Part shown: positions 51,782 to 60,793 of the stretch, piece by piece
How the letters are laid out: the number at the start of each line of letters is the position of its first letter
Position numbering within the stretch: position 1 is the stretch's first letter
Source: PALSA-607 sp036501485
Lineage (GTDB): Bacteria > Actinomycetota > Actinomycetes > Acidothermales > Acidothermaceae
NCBI GenBank assembly: GCA_036501485.1
Contig: DASYAG010000120.1
Span: 1 to 64,000, forward strand
Length of the DNA stretch: 64,000 bases
Reading direction: 5' to 3'
Notes under the pieces: model-generated
Told to the model about the DNA's origin: nothing
Database searches by the model: none
What the model saw: only the letters and a program-made list of their open reading frames with translations
Program-made: the position numbers and the translations under genes

Positions 51782-52078
51782 CTACTCCTCGTCCAGGATC
51801 CGAGGCACCCGAAAGCGCTGGTCCTCCAGTGCGGGCGCGCCGGACAGTGCAGCTTCGGGCGTCAGGCACGGCTGCAGTACGTCGGGGCGAAACACGTTCG
51901 TCAACGGCACCGAATGCGACGTAGGTGGCACATCGGCGTCGGCCACTTCGCTTACCCGGGCCACCGAGGTGATGATGACCTCGAGCTGCCCGGCCATCTG
52001 ATCGAGCTCGTCATCGCTCAATGCAAGGCGGGACAAGCGCGCGAGGTGGGCAACGTCGGCGCGGGTGATCGACGGCAT
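51782..52078 (-). CDS. gatC: Aspartyl/glutamyl-tRNA(Asn/Gln) amidotransferase subunit C
   Basis: A 98-residue protein that wraps around and stabilises GatA and GatB. ITRADVAHLARLSRLALSDDE is the family N-terminus and LRPD-like FRPDVLQPCL lies in the middle. ATG 52078 was preferred over 52087 because AGGA lies eight bases upstream. First gene of gatCAB. Confidence 0.96.
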   Translation of the reverse strand: MPSITRADVAHLARLSRLALSDDELDQMAGQLEVIITSVARVSEVADADVPPTSHSVPLTNVFRPDVLQPCLTPEAALSGAPALEDQRFRVPRILDEE

Positions 52079-52114
52079 ACTCGCCATCCTAGAGGGCGGC
52101 CGTATGGTGCAAAC

Positions 52115-52537
52115 GTGGATTACAGGGCGGTCGAGGTGCGCTCAGCCGACCTGACTTCCAGGGAGCGCTGGCGACGCCGAGCCCCGTTCGTCGTGGCAGC
52201 CGCGTTCACCGCGAGCGGCGTCGTCCATCTCGTGCACCCGGCGACATTCACCCGCATCGTCCCGACGTTCCTGCCCGCGAAGACCGCACTCGTCTACGTC
52301 AGCGGAGTCGCCGAGTTGGTCTGCGCGGTCGGCCTATGGCGCCGCGACCGCTGGGCTGGACTGGCCGCCGCCGGCCTGCTACTCGCGATCTGGCCGGCGA
52401 ACCTGCAGATGGCAATCAACGCCCAGCGCGGCGACGTCCTCGCGACGAAGGTCGAGGACTGGATCCGGCTGCCACTGCAGATCCCGCTGATCTGGTGCGC
52501 GCTGCAGTCGGGCCGACATCGGCGTCCGACTACGTAA
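52115..52537 (+). CDS. DoxX-like four-helix membrane protein
   Basis: A 140-residue protein with four hydrophobic segments (FVVAAAFTASGVVHLV, ALVYVSGVAELVCAVGLW, WAGLAAAGLLLAIWPANLQM, LPLQIPLIWCAL). The pattern HLVHP, SGVAEL and NLQMAIN is that of the DoxX-like family. It starts with GTG; TATGGT (52103-52108) lies six bases upstream and no ribosome site is present, so the mRNA is probably leaderless. Divergent from gatC by 36 bases. Function of the family is unclear (quinone/thiosulfate-related in the best-known cases). Confidence 0.8.
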   Translation: MDYRAVEVRSADLTSRERWRRRAPFVVAAAFTASGVVHLVHPATFTRIVPTFLPAKTALVYVSGVAELVCAVGLWRRDRWAGLAAAGLLLAIWPANLQMAINAQRGDVLATKVEDWIRLPLQIPLIWCALQSGRHRRPTT

Positions 52538-52550
52538 AAGCCGCCGGGTG

Positions 52551-52590
52551 TTGGTGCTGAACGCGCGTTCGTGCACGCGTTCAGCACCAA
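52551..52590. terminator. Bidirectional terminator-like hairpin
   Basis: TTGGTGCTGAACGCG, a ten-base loop and CGCGTTCAGCACCAA form a perfect 15-bp stem exactly between the convergent ends of the DoxX-like gene and the MmcQ/YjbR gene. Confidence 0.8.
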
Positions 52591-52596
52591 AGGTCT

Positions 52597-52995
52597 TCAC
52601 TGCTGCGCGTTCAGGTACTGCTGGGCCAGCTTCTTTGGGGCCCTGTCGAGCCACGCCTCGACGATCAGTTCCTCAAGCTCAGGGACGCCGATCAGCTCCA
52701 ACCGGACCAAGATCGCCGGGAAACCCTCGAAGTGCGGGATGGTGAAGAAGAGCGCCGGATTATCGGCGATGGTCGCCTCCTTCACACCGAGATCGGCCAC
52801 CCGCACGCCGAGAATCGCTCCGTCAGGTGCCGTCTCGCCGAGCGCCTTCAGCGCCGCCTGGTCGCTCTTGTTCAGCGGCCGTTCCCACACGAAGCCCTTG
52901 TTCTTGACCCGCCACGAAGCGTTGCCCCACTGACCCACCTCGGCGGTTTCGGGCAGCGACAGCGCAATCCGCCGCACGTCGTCGAAGCTGGCCAC
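52597..52995 (-). CDS. MmcQ/YjbR family DNA-binding-fold protein
   Basis: A 132-residue protein. DVRRIALSLPETAEVGQWG at the start, WERPLNKSD, FFTIPHFEGFPAILVRL and LEELIVEAWLDRAPKKLA follow the MmcQ/YjbR pattern, a CyaY-like fold proposed to bind DNA or proteins. ATG start; the hairpin at 52551-52590 ends it. Function unknown. Confidence 0.88.
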   Translation of the reverse strand: MASFDDVRRIALSLPETAEVGQWGNASWRVKNKGFVWERPLNKSDQAALKALGETAPDGAILGVRVADLGVKEATIADNPALFFTIPHFEGFPAILVRLELIGVPELEELIVEAWLDRAPKKLAQQYLNAQQ

Positions 52996-53116
52996 GCTCG
53001 AACATTAATACGAGCCGCAAGGGGTTTACCTCCCCCGAACATCACGCCGCATGGTCACCTGACGTACACGGCCGACATTTGCAGGAGACAACCAAACAAC
53101 GACCGAGGAGTTCTCC

Positions 53117-53632
53117 ATGAATGTCACCCGCAAGTCCCTCATCGCCGGCGTCACTGCCGCTGGCCTGCTCGTGGGGGGCGCAGGGGTGGCCGCGGCCGCG
53201 ACCGGCAGCGCGTCGCCCTCGACGTCGAGCCCATCCACGTCCAGCGCCTCGACGCTGTTGGCATCGGTCTCGTCCGGCAGCGGCGCGACTGGCGGAGTTT
53301 CGGTTGCCAGCGGAGCCGCACTTTCTGCCATCCAGGCTCGCGTTGACGCCCGTGTCGCGAAGGTCACCGGCAAGTTGACGACGGCTCAGACAAAGGTCGA
53401 CGCGAGCACCAAGCTGACGGCGGCACAGAAGACGACGATCGACGGCGACATCACCACGATGGTCACCGACCTAGGGGCCATCAAGTCGGACGTCGACGGT
53501 GCCACGACGAAGGCCGACCTGAAGTCCGTTCGGCCCGCGGTCAAGGCGCTGCGCGCTGACGTGAAGCAGTTGCGCGGCGACGTCAAGACGATCCGCCAGA
53601 GCGTCAAGGGCGCCAGCTCAACCAACACCTGA
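53117..53632 (+). CDS. Secreted helical protein with signal peptide
   Basis: A 171-residue protein. The signal peptide is RKSLIAGVTAAGLLVGGAGVAAAA with a likely cut after AAA near residue 28. A Ser/Thr/Gly-rich stretch (residues 29-68) precedes a long helical region with heptad-like Lys/Asp/Val spacing (IQARVDARVAKVTGKLTTAQ ... LRADVKQLRGDVKTIRQSVK), probably a coiled coil. GGAG lies six bases before the ATG. A 12-bp hairpin follows. No family recognised; similar small exported proteins are common in actinobacteria. Confidence 0.75.
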   Translation: MNVTRKSLIAGVTAAGLLVGGAGVAAAATGSASPSTSSPSTSSASTLLASVSSGSGATGGVSVASGAALSAIQARVDARVAKVTGKLTTAQTKVDASTKLTAAQKTTIDGDITTMVTDLGAIKSDVDGATTKADLKSVRPAVKALRADVKQLRGDVKTIRQSVKGASSTNT

Positions 53633-53647
53633 GCGCCGCGCACGGCT

Positions 53648-53692
53648 TAGAGCGGACGTTTACCGCCTCCGGGGTGGTGGACGTCCGCTCTA
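53648..53692. terminator. Terminator-like inverted repeat
   Basis: TAGAGCGGACGT (53648-53659) and ACGTCCGCTCTA (53681-53692) form a perfect 12-bp stem between the convergent secreted-protein and GGDEF genes. The 21-base loop can fold further on itself (CC-rich against GG-rich). Confidence 0.65.
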
Positions 53693-53702
53693 CTGCCCGG
53701 GG

Positions 53703-55022
53703 TCAGTGGTCGGCGCTGGTGGCTTCGTGAGCCATCGGCATCCGGCCGCGGCCGCCGTCCTGCGCGGGATCGAACACCGCGACTCCGCAGCCAGATGCCT
53801 TCGCGACGTACATCGCCCGGTCGGCCCGACGCAGCAGCGAGTCGAAGCCGACGCCGTGATCGGGAGCCAGCGCAACACCCAGGCTGGCCCGAAGCTCGAA
53901 TGAGTTGCCGTCGATCTGACATGGTCCGTTCACCCGATCAAGAAGTCGGACGGCGGTGGTGCGCGCCAGCGCGATGCTTGGCACGTCTTGCACGATCACC
54001 ACGAACTCGTCACCACCAAGCCGCGCGACGACATCGCTGGGCCGCACGACGGCCGTCAACCTCTCGGCCACGACCTGCAGGACACGGTCGCCGGCCGCGT
54101 GGCCGAGTTGGTCGTTCACGCCTTTGAACCCGTCGAGGTCGAGCACGAGCACCGCGATCCCGGCCTGCTGACGGGCGGAGCCATCGAAGACCTTCGACGC
54201 TTCTCGATGCAGCATCTCGCGGTTGCCGAGACCGGTCAGCGAGTCGTGCAGCGCGTCGTGTTCGCGCGCTACTGACAACGTCGCGTTCTGGTACAGCGAA
54301 ACGAGCGCCGGATAGAACAGCGGCACGAGCGGCCACATGTGCACCATGACGATCAGGACAAGCGGCGACAAGCTGACCATCGCCACGCCGACGATCGCCA
54401 GGTGCCGAACGTCTTCGCGAATGATGGCAACGAGCGACGTTCCTTCACTGATCGCCACCGCGATGTAGACCGTGCCATTGTTCATCACCAAGTAGGCAAT
54501 GCCAGCAAGGCCTACTGCGACGAGTTCGCTGACTCGGATCGACGACTCGGTGAACGTCCACGTGTGAAGCGGTGTCGGGTCGATGCCAAAAACACGCAAC
54601 ACCAACCACGACGTGCCGAGCGTGACGACGTGTTGCGCGACGTTGAACACGTTGCGAAGCAATGACTGCTTGTACATCGCACCGCGCAGCAACATGGTGA
54701 CCGAGCACAGGAACGCAGCCGCAGGTAGCCCGACGTACAGCAGCAATGCGAAGAGGAACACGACGAGCGCGAACGTTCCGTCACCTGCGCGGTTTTTCGG
54801 AACGATCGGGCGAAGCGTCGTCACCACCATCGGAGCGGCAACCAGCCAGAACGCGGGGCGCCGGGCGATCGCCGAAATGTCGTCGTGATGCAGACCCCCG
54901 ACCGCCACCACGAGGATGCCGATCGCCAGAACGATGACAGCCCAGAGATACCACCACAACGCCGACCCGGGCGCCGGCGGCGTGTTGCGACGGTCGGTCT
55001 GCTCGCTCATTTCTTCGAACAT
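53703..55022 (-). CDS. Membrane-bound GGDEF diguanylate cyclase
   Basis: About 439 residues. The N-terminal half has seven to eight hydrophobic segments (WWYLWAVIVLAIGILVVAVG onward) like a MASE-type sensor, and the C-terminal GGDEF domain starts at HDALHDSLTGLGNREML. The active-site motif GGDEF (about residue 334) is intact and is preceded by RPSD, the RxxD inhibitory I-site at the standard spacing. It should make c-di-GMP from GTP and be product inhibited. The start is uncertain (TTG 55031, ATG 55022 or ATG 55010). Downstream of ligA on the same strand. Confidence 0.9.
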   Translation of the reverse strand: MFEEMSEQTDRRNTPPAPGSALWWYLWAVIVLAIGILVVAVGGLHHDDISAIARRPAFWLVAAPMVVTTLRPIVPKNRAGDGTFALVVFLFALLLYVGLPAAAFLCSVTMLLRGAMYKQSLLRNVFNVAQHVVTLGTSWLVLRVFGIDPTPLHTWTFTESSIRVSELVAVGLAGIAYLVMNNGTVYIAVAISEGTSLVAIIREDVRHLAIVGVAMVSLSPLVLIVMVHMWPLVPLFYPALVSLYQNATLSVAREHDALHDSLTGLGNREMLHREASKVFDGSARQQAGIAVLVLDLDGFKGVNDQLGHAAGDRVLQVVAERLTAVVRPSDVVARLGGDEFVVIVQDVPSIALARTTAVRLLDRVNGPCQIDGNSFELRASLGVALAPDHGVGFDSLLRRADRAMYVAKASGCGVAVFDPAQDGGRGRMPMAHEATSADH

Positions 55023-55088
55023 CGTCAACACGGGTGGCCGGATGGATACGGCAGGTGGCCCATTCCGGTGCGCCCGCCCCCGCGCGCG

Positions 55089-57215
55089 CTACTTCGGCGG
55101 AGCAGCCTCTGCCACCGCACGCGCGGCATCTGGACCATCGTCGAGCAAGATCCGGAAGCCAGCTTCGTCGAGCACCGGCACCCCGAGGCTGAGCGCCTTG
55201 TCGTACTTCGTGCCTGGATTGTCGCCAACGACCACGAAGTCGGTCTTCTTCGACACCGAGCCGGCGACCTTGCCGCCCGCGTTCTGAATTGCCTCGGTCG
55301 CGGAGTCACGACTCCAGTCGGTCAGCGATCCGGTGACCACAAGTGTCAGCCCGGCAAGTGGCAGCGGACCCTCGTCGATGCGCTCATCGGCCATCCGGAC
55401 GCCGGCTGCCGCCCACTTGCGCACAATGTCCGCGTGCCAGTCGACCTCGAACCACTCACCGATCGATTGCGCGATCGTCATGCCCACGCCATCAGCGGCG
55501 GCCAAGTCGGCAGCCGACGCCGCGCGAATCGCGTCGAGCGAGCCGAACTCGCGGGCCAGCGCTTGGGCTGCAGTCGGGCCGACGTGGCGAATCGACAGTG
55601 CGACGAGAACCCGCCACAGCGGTCGGCTCTTAGCAGCGTCGAGATTCTCGATCAGCTTCTCCGCGTTGGCCTTCAACATGCCGTCCTGCTTGGTGAAGAA
55701 CGGCACGCCCGCGAGCTGTGCGCTCGTCAACGAGAAGAGATCGCCCTCATCGACGATCACGCCCGACTCGAGCAGCGCTGCCGCCGCTTCGTAGCCGAGT
55801 ACCTCGATGTCGAAACCGCCGCGGCCAGCCAGGTGAAACAGCCGTTCTCGTAGCTGCGCCGGACATGACCGCTGGTTCGGGCAACGCGTATCGGCCTCAC
55901 CCTCAGGTCGAGACAATGGTGTGCCGCATTCCGGACACACAGTCGGAAATACGAACGCGTATTCGGTGCCGTCGCGCAGGTCGACCACCGGACCCACGAT
56001 CTCGGGGATGACGTCACCGGCTTTGCGCAGTACGACCGTGTCGCCGATCAGCACGCCCTTGCGCTTGATCTCGTCTTCGTTGTGCAGCGTGGCGTTCTCG
56101 ACCGTCGAACCGGAGACCTTCACCGGCTCCATGACACCGAACGGCGTGACGCGGCCGGTGCGGCCGACATTCACCTTGATCTCGAGCAACTTCGTGGTGA
56201 CTTCTTCGGGCGGGTACTTGTAGGCGATCGCCCATCGGGGCGCTCGCGACGTCGTGCCGAGGCGGCGCTGCAGCGACACCTCGTCGACCTTCACGACGAC
56301 CCCGTCGATCTCGTGCTCGACGTCGTGGCGGTGTTCGCCGTAATGCGCGACGAACTCCTCGACCTTGGCGAGCGTCGGCACGACCCGAACTCGGTCGCTC
56401 GTTGGCAGCCCCCACGCCGCGAACGCCTCATACGCCTGTGATTGGCGGACTGGCGCGAACCCGCCAACTGCACCGAAGCCGTGCACGACCATGCGCAACG
56501 GTCGACCCGCCGACACCCGCGGATCTTTTTGTCGTAGCGATCCAGCAGCGGCGTTGCGCGGATTCGCGAACGGCGCCTTGCCTGCCTCGACCAAGCTGGC
56601 ATTGAGGTCAGCGAACTTTGCGACCGGGAAGTACACCTCGCCGCGAACTTCGAGCAGGTCTGGCACCGGCACATCGGCGTCCGCATGCAGAGTTTGCGGG
56701 ATGTCGGCGATCGTGCGGATGTTCGGGGTGATGTCTTCGCCGGTGTAGCCATCGCCACGGGTAGCGCCGCGAACCAGCACGCCCTTCTCGTAGACGAGAT
56801 CAACCGCCAGGCCGTCGACCTTCAACTCGCAGAGGTAGCTGACCGCCTCCCCCGCATCGCGTTCGGTGCGGGCTGCCCACGCCTCGAGCTCGTCGAACGA
56901 GAACACGTTGTCGAGGCTCAGCAACCGCTGCAGGTGCGTGACCGCAGTGAACTGTGTCGAGTAACTGCCGGCGACTTTCTGCGTCGGCGAATCGGGCGTG
57001 CGCAGCTGCGGATACGAGTCTTCGATCGCGATCAGTTCGCGCATCGCGGTGTCGTACTGCGCGTCGGACACGATCGGCGAATCGAGCACGTAGTAGCGAT
57101 ACGCGTGATCGTCGAGTTCGGCAGCGACGACGGCATGGCGTTGCGCGACATCGACCGGTACACCATCGGATTCAGGCTCGGTCACGGCTCGGCGTGTCAC
57201 GGAAGGGCGGCTCAC
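55089..57215 (-). CDS. ligA: NAD-dependent DNA ligase
   Basis: A 708-residue replicative ligase. The adenylated Lys132 is in CELKVDGLA; the OB domain, the zinc finger (CPECGTPL ... CPNQRSCPAQ), helix-hairpin-helix repeats (LRHVGPTAAQALAREFG-type) and a C-terminal BRCT domain (GLTLVVTGSLTDWSRDSATEAI) follow in the standard order. GTG 57215 was chosen for its strong GGAGGAGA site; the frame is open further upstream. It overlaps the MetE-like gene stop by four bases. Confidence 0.97.
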   Translation of the reverse strand: MSRPSVTRRAVTEPESDGVPVDVAQRHAVVAAELDDHAYRYYVLDSPIVSDAQYDTAMRELIAIEDSYPQLRTPDSPTQKVAGSYSTQFTAVTHLQRLLSLDNVFSFDELEAWAARTERDAGEAVSYLCELKVDGLAVDLVYEKGVLVRGATRGDGYTGEDITPNIRTIADIPQTLHADADVPVPDLLEVRGEVYFPVAKFADLNASLVEAGKAPFANPRNAAAGSLRQKDPRVSAGRPLRMVVHGFGAVGGFAPVRQSQAYEAFAAWGLPTSDRVRVVPTLAKVEEFVAHYGEHRHDVEHEIDGVVVKVDEVSLQRRLGTTSRAPRWAIAYKYPPEEVTTKLLEIKVNVGRTGRVTPFGVMEPVKVSGSTVENATLHNEDEIKRKGVLIGDTVVLRKAGDVIPEIVGPVVDLRDGTEYAFVFPTVCPECGTPLSRPEGEADTRCPNQRSCPAQLRERLFHLAGRGGFDIEVLGYEAAAALLESGVIVDEGDLFSLTSAQLAGVPFFTKQDGMLKANAEKLIENLDAAKSRPLWRVLVALSIRHVGPTAAQALAREFGSLDAIRAASAADLAAADGVGMTIAQSIGEWFEVDWHADIVRKWAAAGVRMADERIDEGPLPLAGLTLVVTGSLTDWSRDSATEAIQNAGGKVAGSVSKKTDFVVVGDNPGTKYDKALSLGVPVLDEAGFRILLDDGPDAARAVAEAAPPK

Positions 57216-58237
57216 GAGTTCTCCTCCGGGGCTTCGAGCAACACGATCGCGGCTTCGCGGCAGATGCGGTAGGCGGTGCGCGGCCAGGTCGGCGACGAAC
57301 CGGCGAGCCCGCACGTCGGCGTGACGACGACGTCGCGAGTCAGATTCTCCGGTGCAAAGCCGAGCCGTGACCACAACCGTCGAGCGGGCGCGACGATCTC
57401 GCTGATGCGTGGCACCGGATCGACGTCGCGCGATGGCACGAGACCGAGGAACAACCCGACGCCCGACTCGACCGCCTGGCCTAACTCATCGTCGTCCCGC
57501 TCGGTCAAGATTGTCGCGTCGAGGCTGACCGCACGCATACCCGCTTCAACGAATAATCCGACCGGTGGCGAGGCGGCGCAGCAGTGCGCGATGGGTGTCG
57601 CGCCGACGGCGGTGACTGCGCCGACTACGACCTTCAGGCGCTCGATCACGGTGGGCGGTTCGACGATGCGCAGCGTGCCGAAGCCGCTCGCGGTCGGCAC
57701 CCGGCCAAGCAACACCGCCGCGATCAAGGGCTCATCAAACTGGACGACGACAGCCGCGCCGGGGACCCGCTTGCCGACGTCCCGTGCGACGTCGGCGATG
57801 CCTTCCGCGAGTGCTTCGGTGATGTCGCGGACGGCACCGACGTCGGCGAGGGCTTTGTCGCCGTAGTGCAGTTCGAGTGAGGACGCCAATGTCCACGGCC
57901 CGGCGACCTGCAGCTTCAGCGGGCCGATGTAGCCCTGCGTGTGTTCTTCGAGGACGTCGAGATCGCGGGCGAGCATGCTGCGTGCCCGCCGTTCGTCGCC
58001 ACCCTCATGCGCGGCGAAACGCCATCCGGACGGTTGGATATCAACGTGCAGGCCGACGAGGTGCGCCGCGCCGCGGCCGATCATGTCGGCGCCGACGCCC
58101 GCTGCCGGTAGCTCGATGAGGTGCGGAAACGCGTCGAGCTCGCCCGTTACGACCCGCATCGCCTCGCCGGGGTCGGTGCCCGGCAAGGACCCCACGCCCG
58201 TGGCGGATCCGGACGGCCAGGGAAGCGGGTTCGACAC
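57212..58237 (-). CDS. Cobalamin-independent methionine synthase-like (MetE C-terminal type) protein
   Basis: A 341-residue protein of the methionine synthase II/UROD fold. Its N-terminus GSATGVGSLPGTDPGEAM is the family start. Zinc-ligand candidates are the HCC of IAHCCAASPP and the Cys of VVVTPTCGLAG, at positions like those of the MetE C-terminal half. It lacks the MetE N-terminal domain. In actinobacteria this single-domain protein is often directly upstream of ligA; its methyl acceptor is not known. GTG start with a weak ribosome site; TAGGCT lies eight bases upstream. Confidence 0.88.
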   Translation of the reverse strand: MSNPLPWPSGSATGVGSLPGTDPGEAMRVVTGELDAFPHLIELPAAGVGADMIGRGAAHLVGLHVDIQPSGWRFAAHEGGDERRARSMLARDLDVLEEHTQGYIGPLKLQVAGPWTLASSLELHYGDKALADVGAVRDITEALAEGIADVARDVGKRVPGAAVVVQFDEPLIAAVLLGRVPTASGFGTLRIVEPPTVIERLKVVVGAVTAVGATPIAHCCAASPPVGLFVEAGMRAVSLDATILTERDDDELGQAVESGVGLFLGLVPSRDVDPVPRISEIVAPARRLWSRLGFAPENLTRDVVVTPTCGLAGSSPTWPRTAYRICREAAIVLLEAPEENS

Positions 58238-58727
58238 GTTACGTGAGCCTAGTGAGGGGCAACGACACCCTGCGTGGGCAGCGCCGAGAGCGTAATGGGT
58301 GGCCGCAACCGGACCAAACGTCCCGAGACTGGAAGGACGGACATTTCGGAACTCCGACGGGCACCGATTCCGCGCGATATCGTGGAAAGAGACGCCGGCA
58401 GAGGTTCTCCCCCGTACCACTGCCGGCGTCCTTTCATGTCCTCTTCGTACCCGGTCGCGAAGCTACTCCCGGCGAGCTGTCGGGTGGGCTGACCAGGTAC
58501 GTGTGGTGGGGTGACTAGACACGTGTAGCCACAGCCGCTCAGGCGACGGTCAGAATTGCGGGGGCCAAATGCGCGTGGATGGACCATGCCGCGGGTACCA
58601 AAGTCTGCAGCTGTACATATTGCTGTGCACTGAGGCAGAAACCGGCGATCATGCATTCAAATACCACCGGCGGTTCTGTGCCAAACACGACATTTGACGC
58701 CGGTGCGGATCGCGACAGGAGGTGTGG
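58238..58727. other. 490-base divergent intergenic region with a long hairpin
   Basis: Between the divergent MetE-like gene and the glycosyltransferase. It contains GAAAG-A-GACGCCGGCAG (58385-58401), an 18-base loop and CTGCCGGCGTC-CTTTC (58420-58435): 16 pairs with one bulge. A Cys-rich frame (58579-58773) is present but unsupported. I see no other gene. Confidence 0.6.
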
Positions 58728-60761
58728 GTGCGGGTCGCCTTTGTGTGCCGAGACCTCGCATACAGCCGATTAACCGGTCCAGGAGCTCGAGCGTTCTCGA
58801 CCGCGTGTGCCCTGAGCGACGCAGGTCACGACGTACACCTCATCAGCGAAAGCCTCGCTGCACATCGAGCTCGCGCTCTGGCTGCGGGGCACGGACCGCA
58901 ATGGACCCGTGTCCGCGACAGCCGCCCCGCGCACCGCTACTTCACCGACCAACATGCCTATGCCGACCTCGTGTACGACACCTTGCAACGGCTCGGTGCG
59001 AACGAGCCGTTCGACGTCGTGGAGTTCAGCTCCGTCAACGGCGAGGCGCTGACCGCCGTCCGGGCGAAACGACTTCTCGGAGAGTTCGCTGACACGGCAC
59101 TCGTCGTGCGGATGGGCGCGGAGTTCGAGGTCGCACGGGGCATGCAGCGCGAAGCGTCGTTGACGTTGGAGAACTCGATTGACTCGTTCGCTCGCGACTA
59201 CGTCCTCACTCATGCAGACGCGTTGCTGACTGATACGCGACCTCGCGACGGCTCGCTCGACGCACTATTTGCCGGCCACGCGCCGGTTGAGATTGCGCCA
59301 TTCGTGCCAGGGCCGCGTGGTGTTCCGATGTTGCGCATCCCTGAGGTCGGCGCGGTGCTCACTATTTGGCACCTCGGTGAGCTGACTCCAGAGTCGGGCA
59401 TCGACACGTTTCTCGATGCTGCGCAAATCGTGCTCGCGAACGAGCCACGCGCCCGGTTCATCGTGGCCGGCGACGACACGCCGTCCGACCCGTTCGGGAG
59501 GTCGTACTGGGAGTCGTGCAAGCGCCGGCTCAGCAATGCACTCAGCGAGGCCGTGACGTTCGTCGGTCCGCTGACCGACGCACGCAATCCCGTGCCGATG
59601 GCCGGAAACCAATGCGTCATTGCGACCGCAACGGCGGCTGCGGCTGGCGGCGTAGTCCTGGCGATGGCGCACAGCTGCGCGGTGGTTGTACGGGAGGGAA
59701 GTGCGGCCGCAGCGTTCGTCGAACCACAGGTCAGCGCGGCGGTTGTACCAGCCGACGATGCATTCGCGTTGGCGACGACAGTGCTCGACCTCATCGCCGA
59801 ACCTGCGCTCGCTACCGAGCTGTCGCGTGGCGGCGCATTGCGGGTCGCGACGCACTTTCAGCCACGGCAGGTTGCAGACGCAATAGCACTTGCGTACGCA
59901 TCGCACGTTCCATGGAACTCCCCCACGAGGCTGCCGCTTGCTACCGCCGAGGAGCTCGTTTCCGTCGTCATCCCCTTGTTCAATCAGGGCCACTTCCTGC
60001 TTGGTGCGATCGAGTCGGTGCATGCCGCCGGGTATCCGCATATCGAGATCGTGGTCGTCGACGACGGCTCGACCGATCAAGAGACGATCGAAATCTTCGA
60101 CAAGCTGACTGGTGTCACCAAAGTGCGGCAGGCCAACGCAGGGCTGTCTGCCGCCCGCAACGCCGGCATCGCCGCCGCCGCAGGCCGCTACATCGTGCCG
60201 CTGGATTCCGATGACCTCCTGTCTGAGGGATTCCTCGCGCCGGCTGTCGAGGCGCTAAGACGCAATCCAACTCTCGGATACGTAGCGGGCTACCTCCGCT
60301 ATTTCGGCTTGCTCGACTACACACACGTGCCGGTCGGATATGTGCCGCATCTGAGCCTGGTCGTCAATACCCACGTTCGCGCAACAGCATTGTTCAAGCG
60401 CGACGCGTTGATGCTGATCGGTTGTTACGACGTCGGGTTACCCGCGTTCGAAGACTGGGACCTGCACGTGCGACTCGCTCTCGCCGGCTACACCTCCGAC
60501 ATCCTGCCGCTCGAAGGACACCGTTACCGCCGGCATGCCGAATCAATGACGTTTAGCAGCAGCAATGCGATCCGTCGCGAGTTGTTGCAGCACTTGATGC
60601 GCAAGCATCTCGGCAGCATCGACCATGCACATGCGTGCGACCTGCTGATTCTGATGGCGAACCTGTGGAAGACCGGCTACGAGCCAAGTGCCTCGGTGCG
60701 ACTACAGCTGGAAAGTCAACAACCGCTTGTGCCCAGCTCTGTCAGCGACGTGACAACCTAA
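58728..60761 (+). CDS. Fused glycosyltransferase: GT4-like (GT-B) plus GT2 (GT-A) domains
   Basis: A 677-residue protein. The N-terminal half (about 1-390) starts with RVAFVCRDLAYSRLTGPGA, contains the acceptor-domain signature ADALLTDT and a GT-B nucleotide-sugar domain (TIWHLGELTPESGIDTFLDAA). The C-terminal half starts at VSVVIPLFNQGHFLLGAIESV and has the GT2 motifs VVVDDGSTD, SAARNAGI and the metal motif LDSDD, then FEDWDLHVRLALAGY with the ED base motif. Both halves look intact. GTG 58728 follows AGGAGG by five bases; GTG 58722 is too close. It probably builds a cell-surface polysaccharide or glycoprotein. Confidence 0.88.
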   Translation: MRVAFVCRDLAYSRLTGPGARAFSTACALSDAGHDVHLISESLAAHRARALAAGHGPQWTRVRDSRPAHRYFTDQHAYADLVYDTLQRLGANEPFDVVEFSSVNGEALTAVRAKRLLGEFADTALVVRMGAEFEVARGMQREASLTLENSIDSFARDYVLTHADALLTDTRPRDGSLDALFAGHAPVEIAPFVPGPRGVPMLRIPEVGAVLTIWHLGELTPESGIDTFLDAAQIVLANEPRARFIVAGDDTPSDPFGRSYWESCKRRLSNALSEAVTFVGPLTDARNPVPMAGNQCVIATATAAAAGGVVLAMAHSCAVVVREGSAAAAFVEPQVSAAVVPADDAFALATTVLDLIAEPALATELSRGGALRVATHFQPRQVADAIALAYASHVPWNSPTRLPLATAEELVSVVIPLFNQGHFLLGAIESVHAAGYPHIEIVVVDDGSTDQETIEIFDKLTGVTKVRQANAGLSAARNAGIAAAAGRYIVPLDSDDLLSEGFLAPAVEALRRNPTLGYVAGYLRYFGLLDYTHVPVGYVPHLSLVVNTHVRATALFKRDALMLIGCYDVGLPAFEDWDLHVRLALAGYTSDILPLEGHRYRRHAESMTFSSSNAIRRELLQHLMRKHLGSIDHAHACDLLILMANLWKTGYEPSASVRLQLESQQPLVPSSVSDVTT

Positions 60762-60793
60762 AAGCAACGCTGCGCTAACGAGGTCGGAGCGGA

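Noticed and set aside
58579..58773. 64-codon Cys-rich frame (VCSCTYCCALRQ) that looked like a metallothionein or a peptide precursor
   Set aside because: No ribosome site, overlaps the glycosyltransferase start in another frame, and the Cys cluster is short; not supported as a gene.
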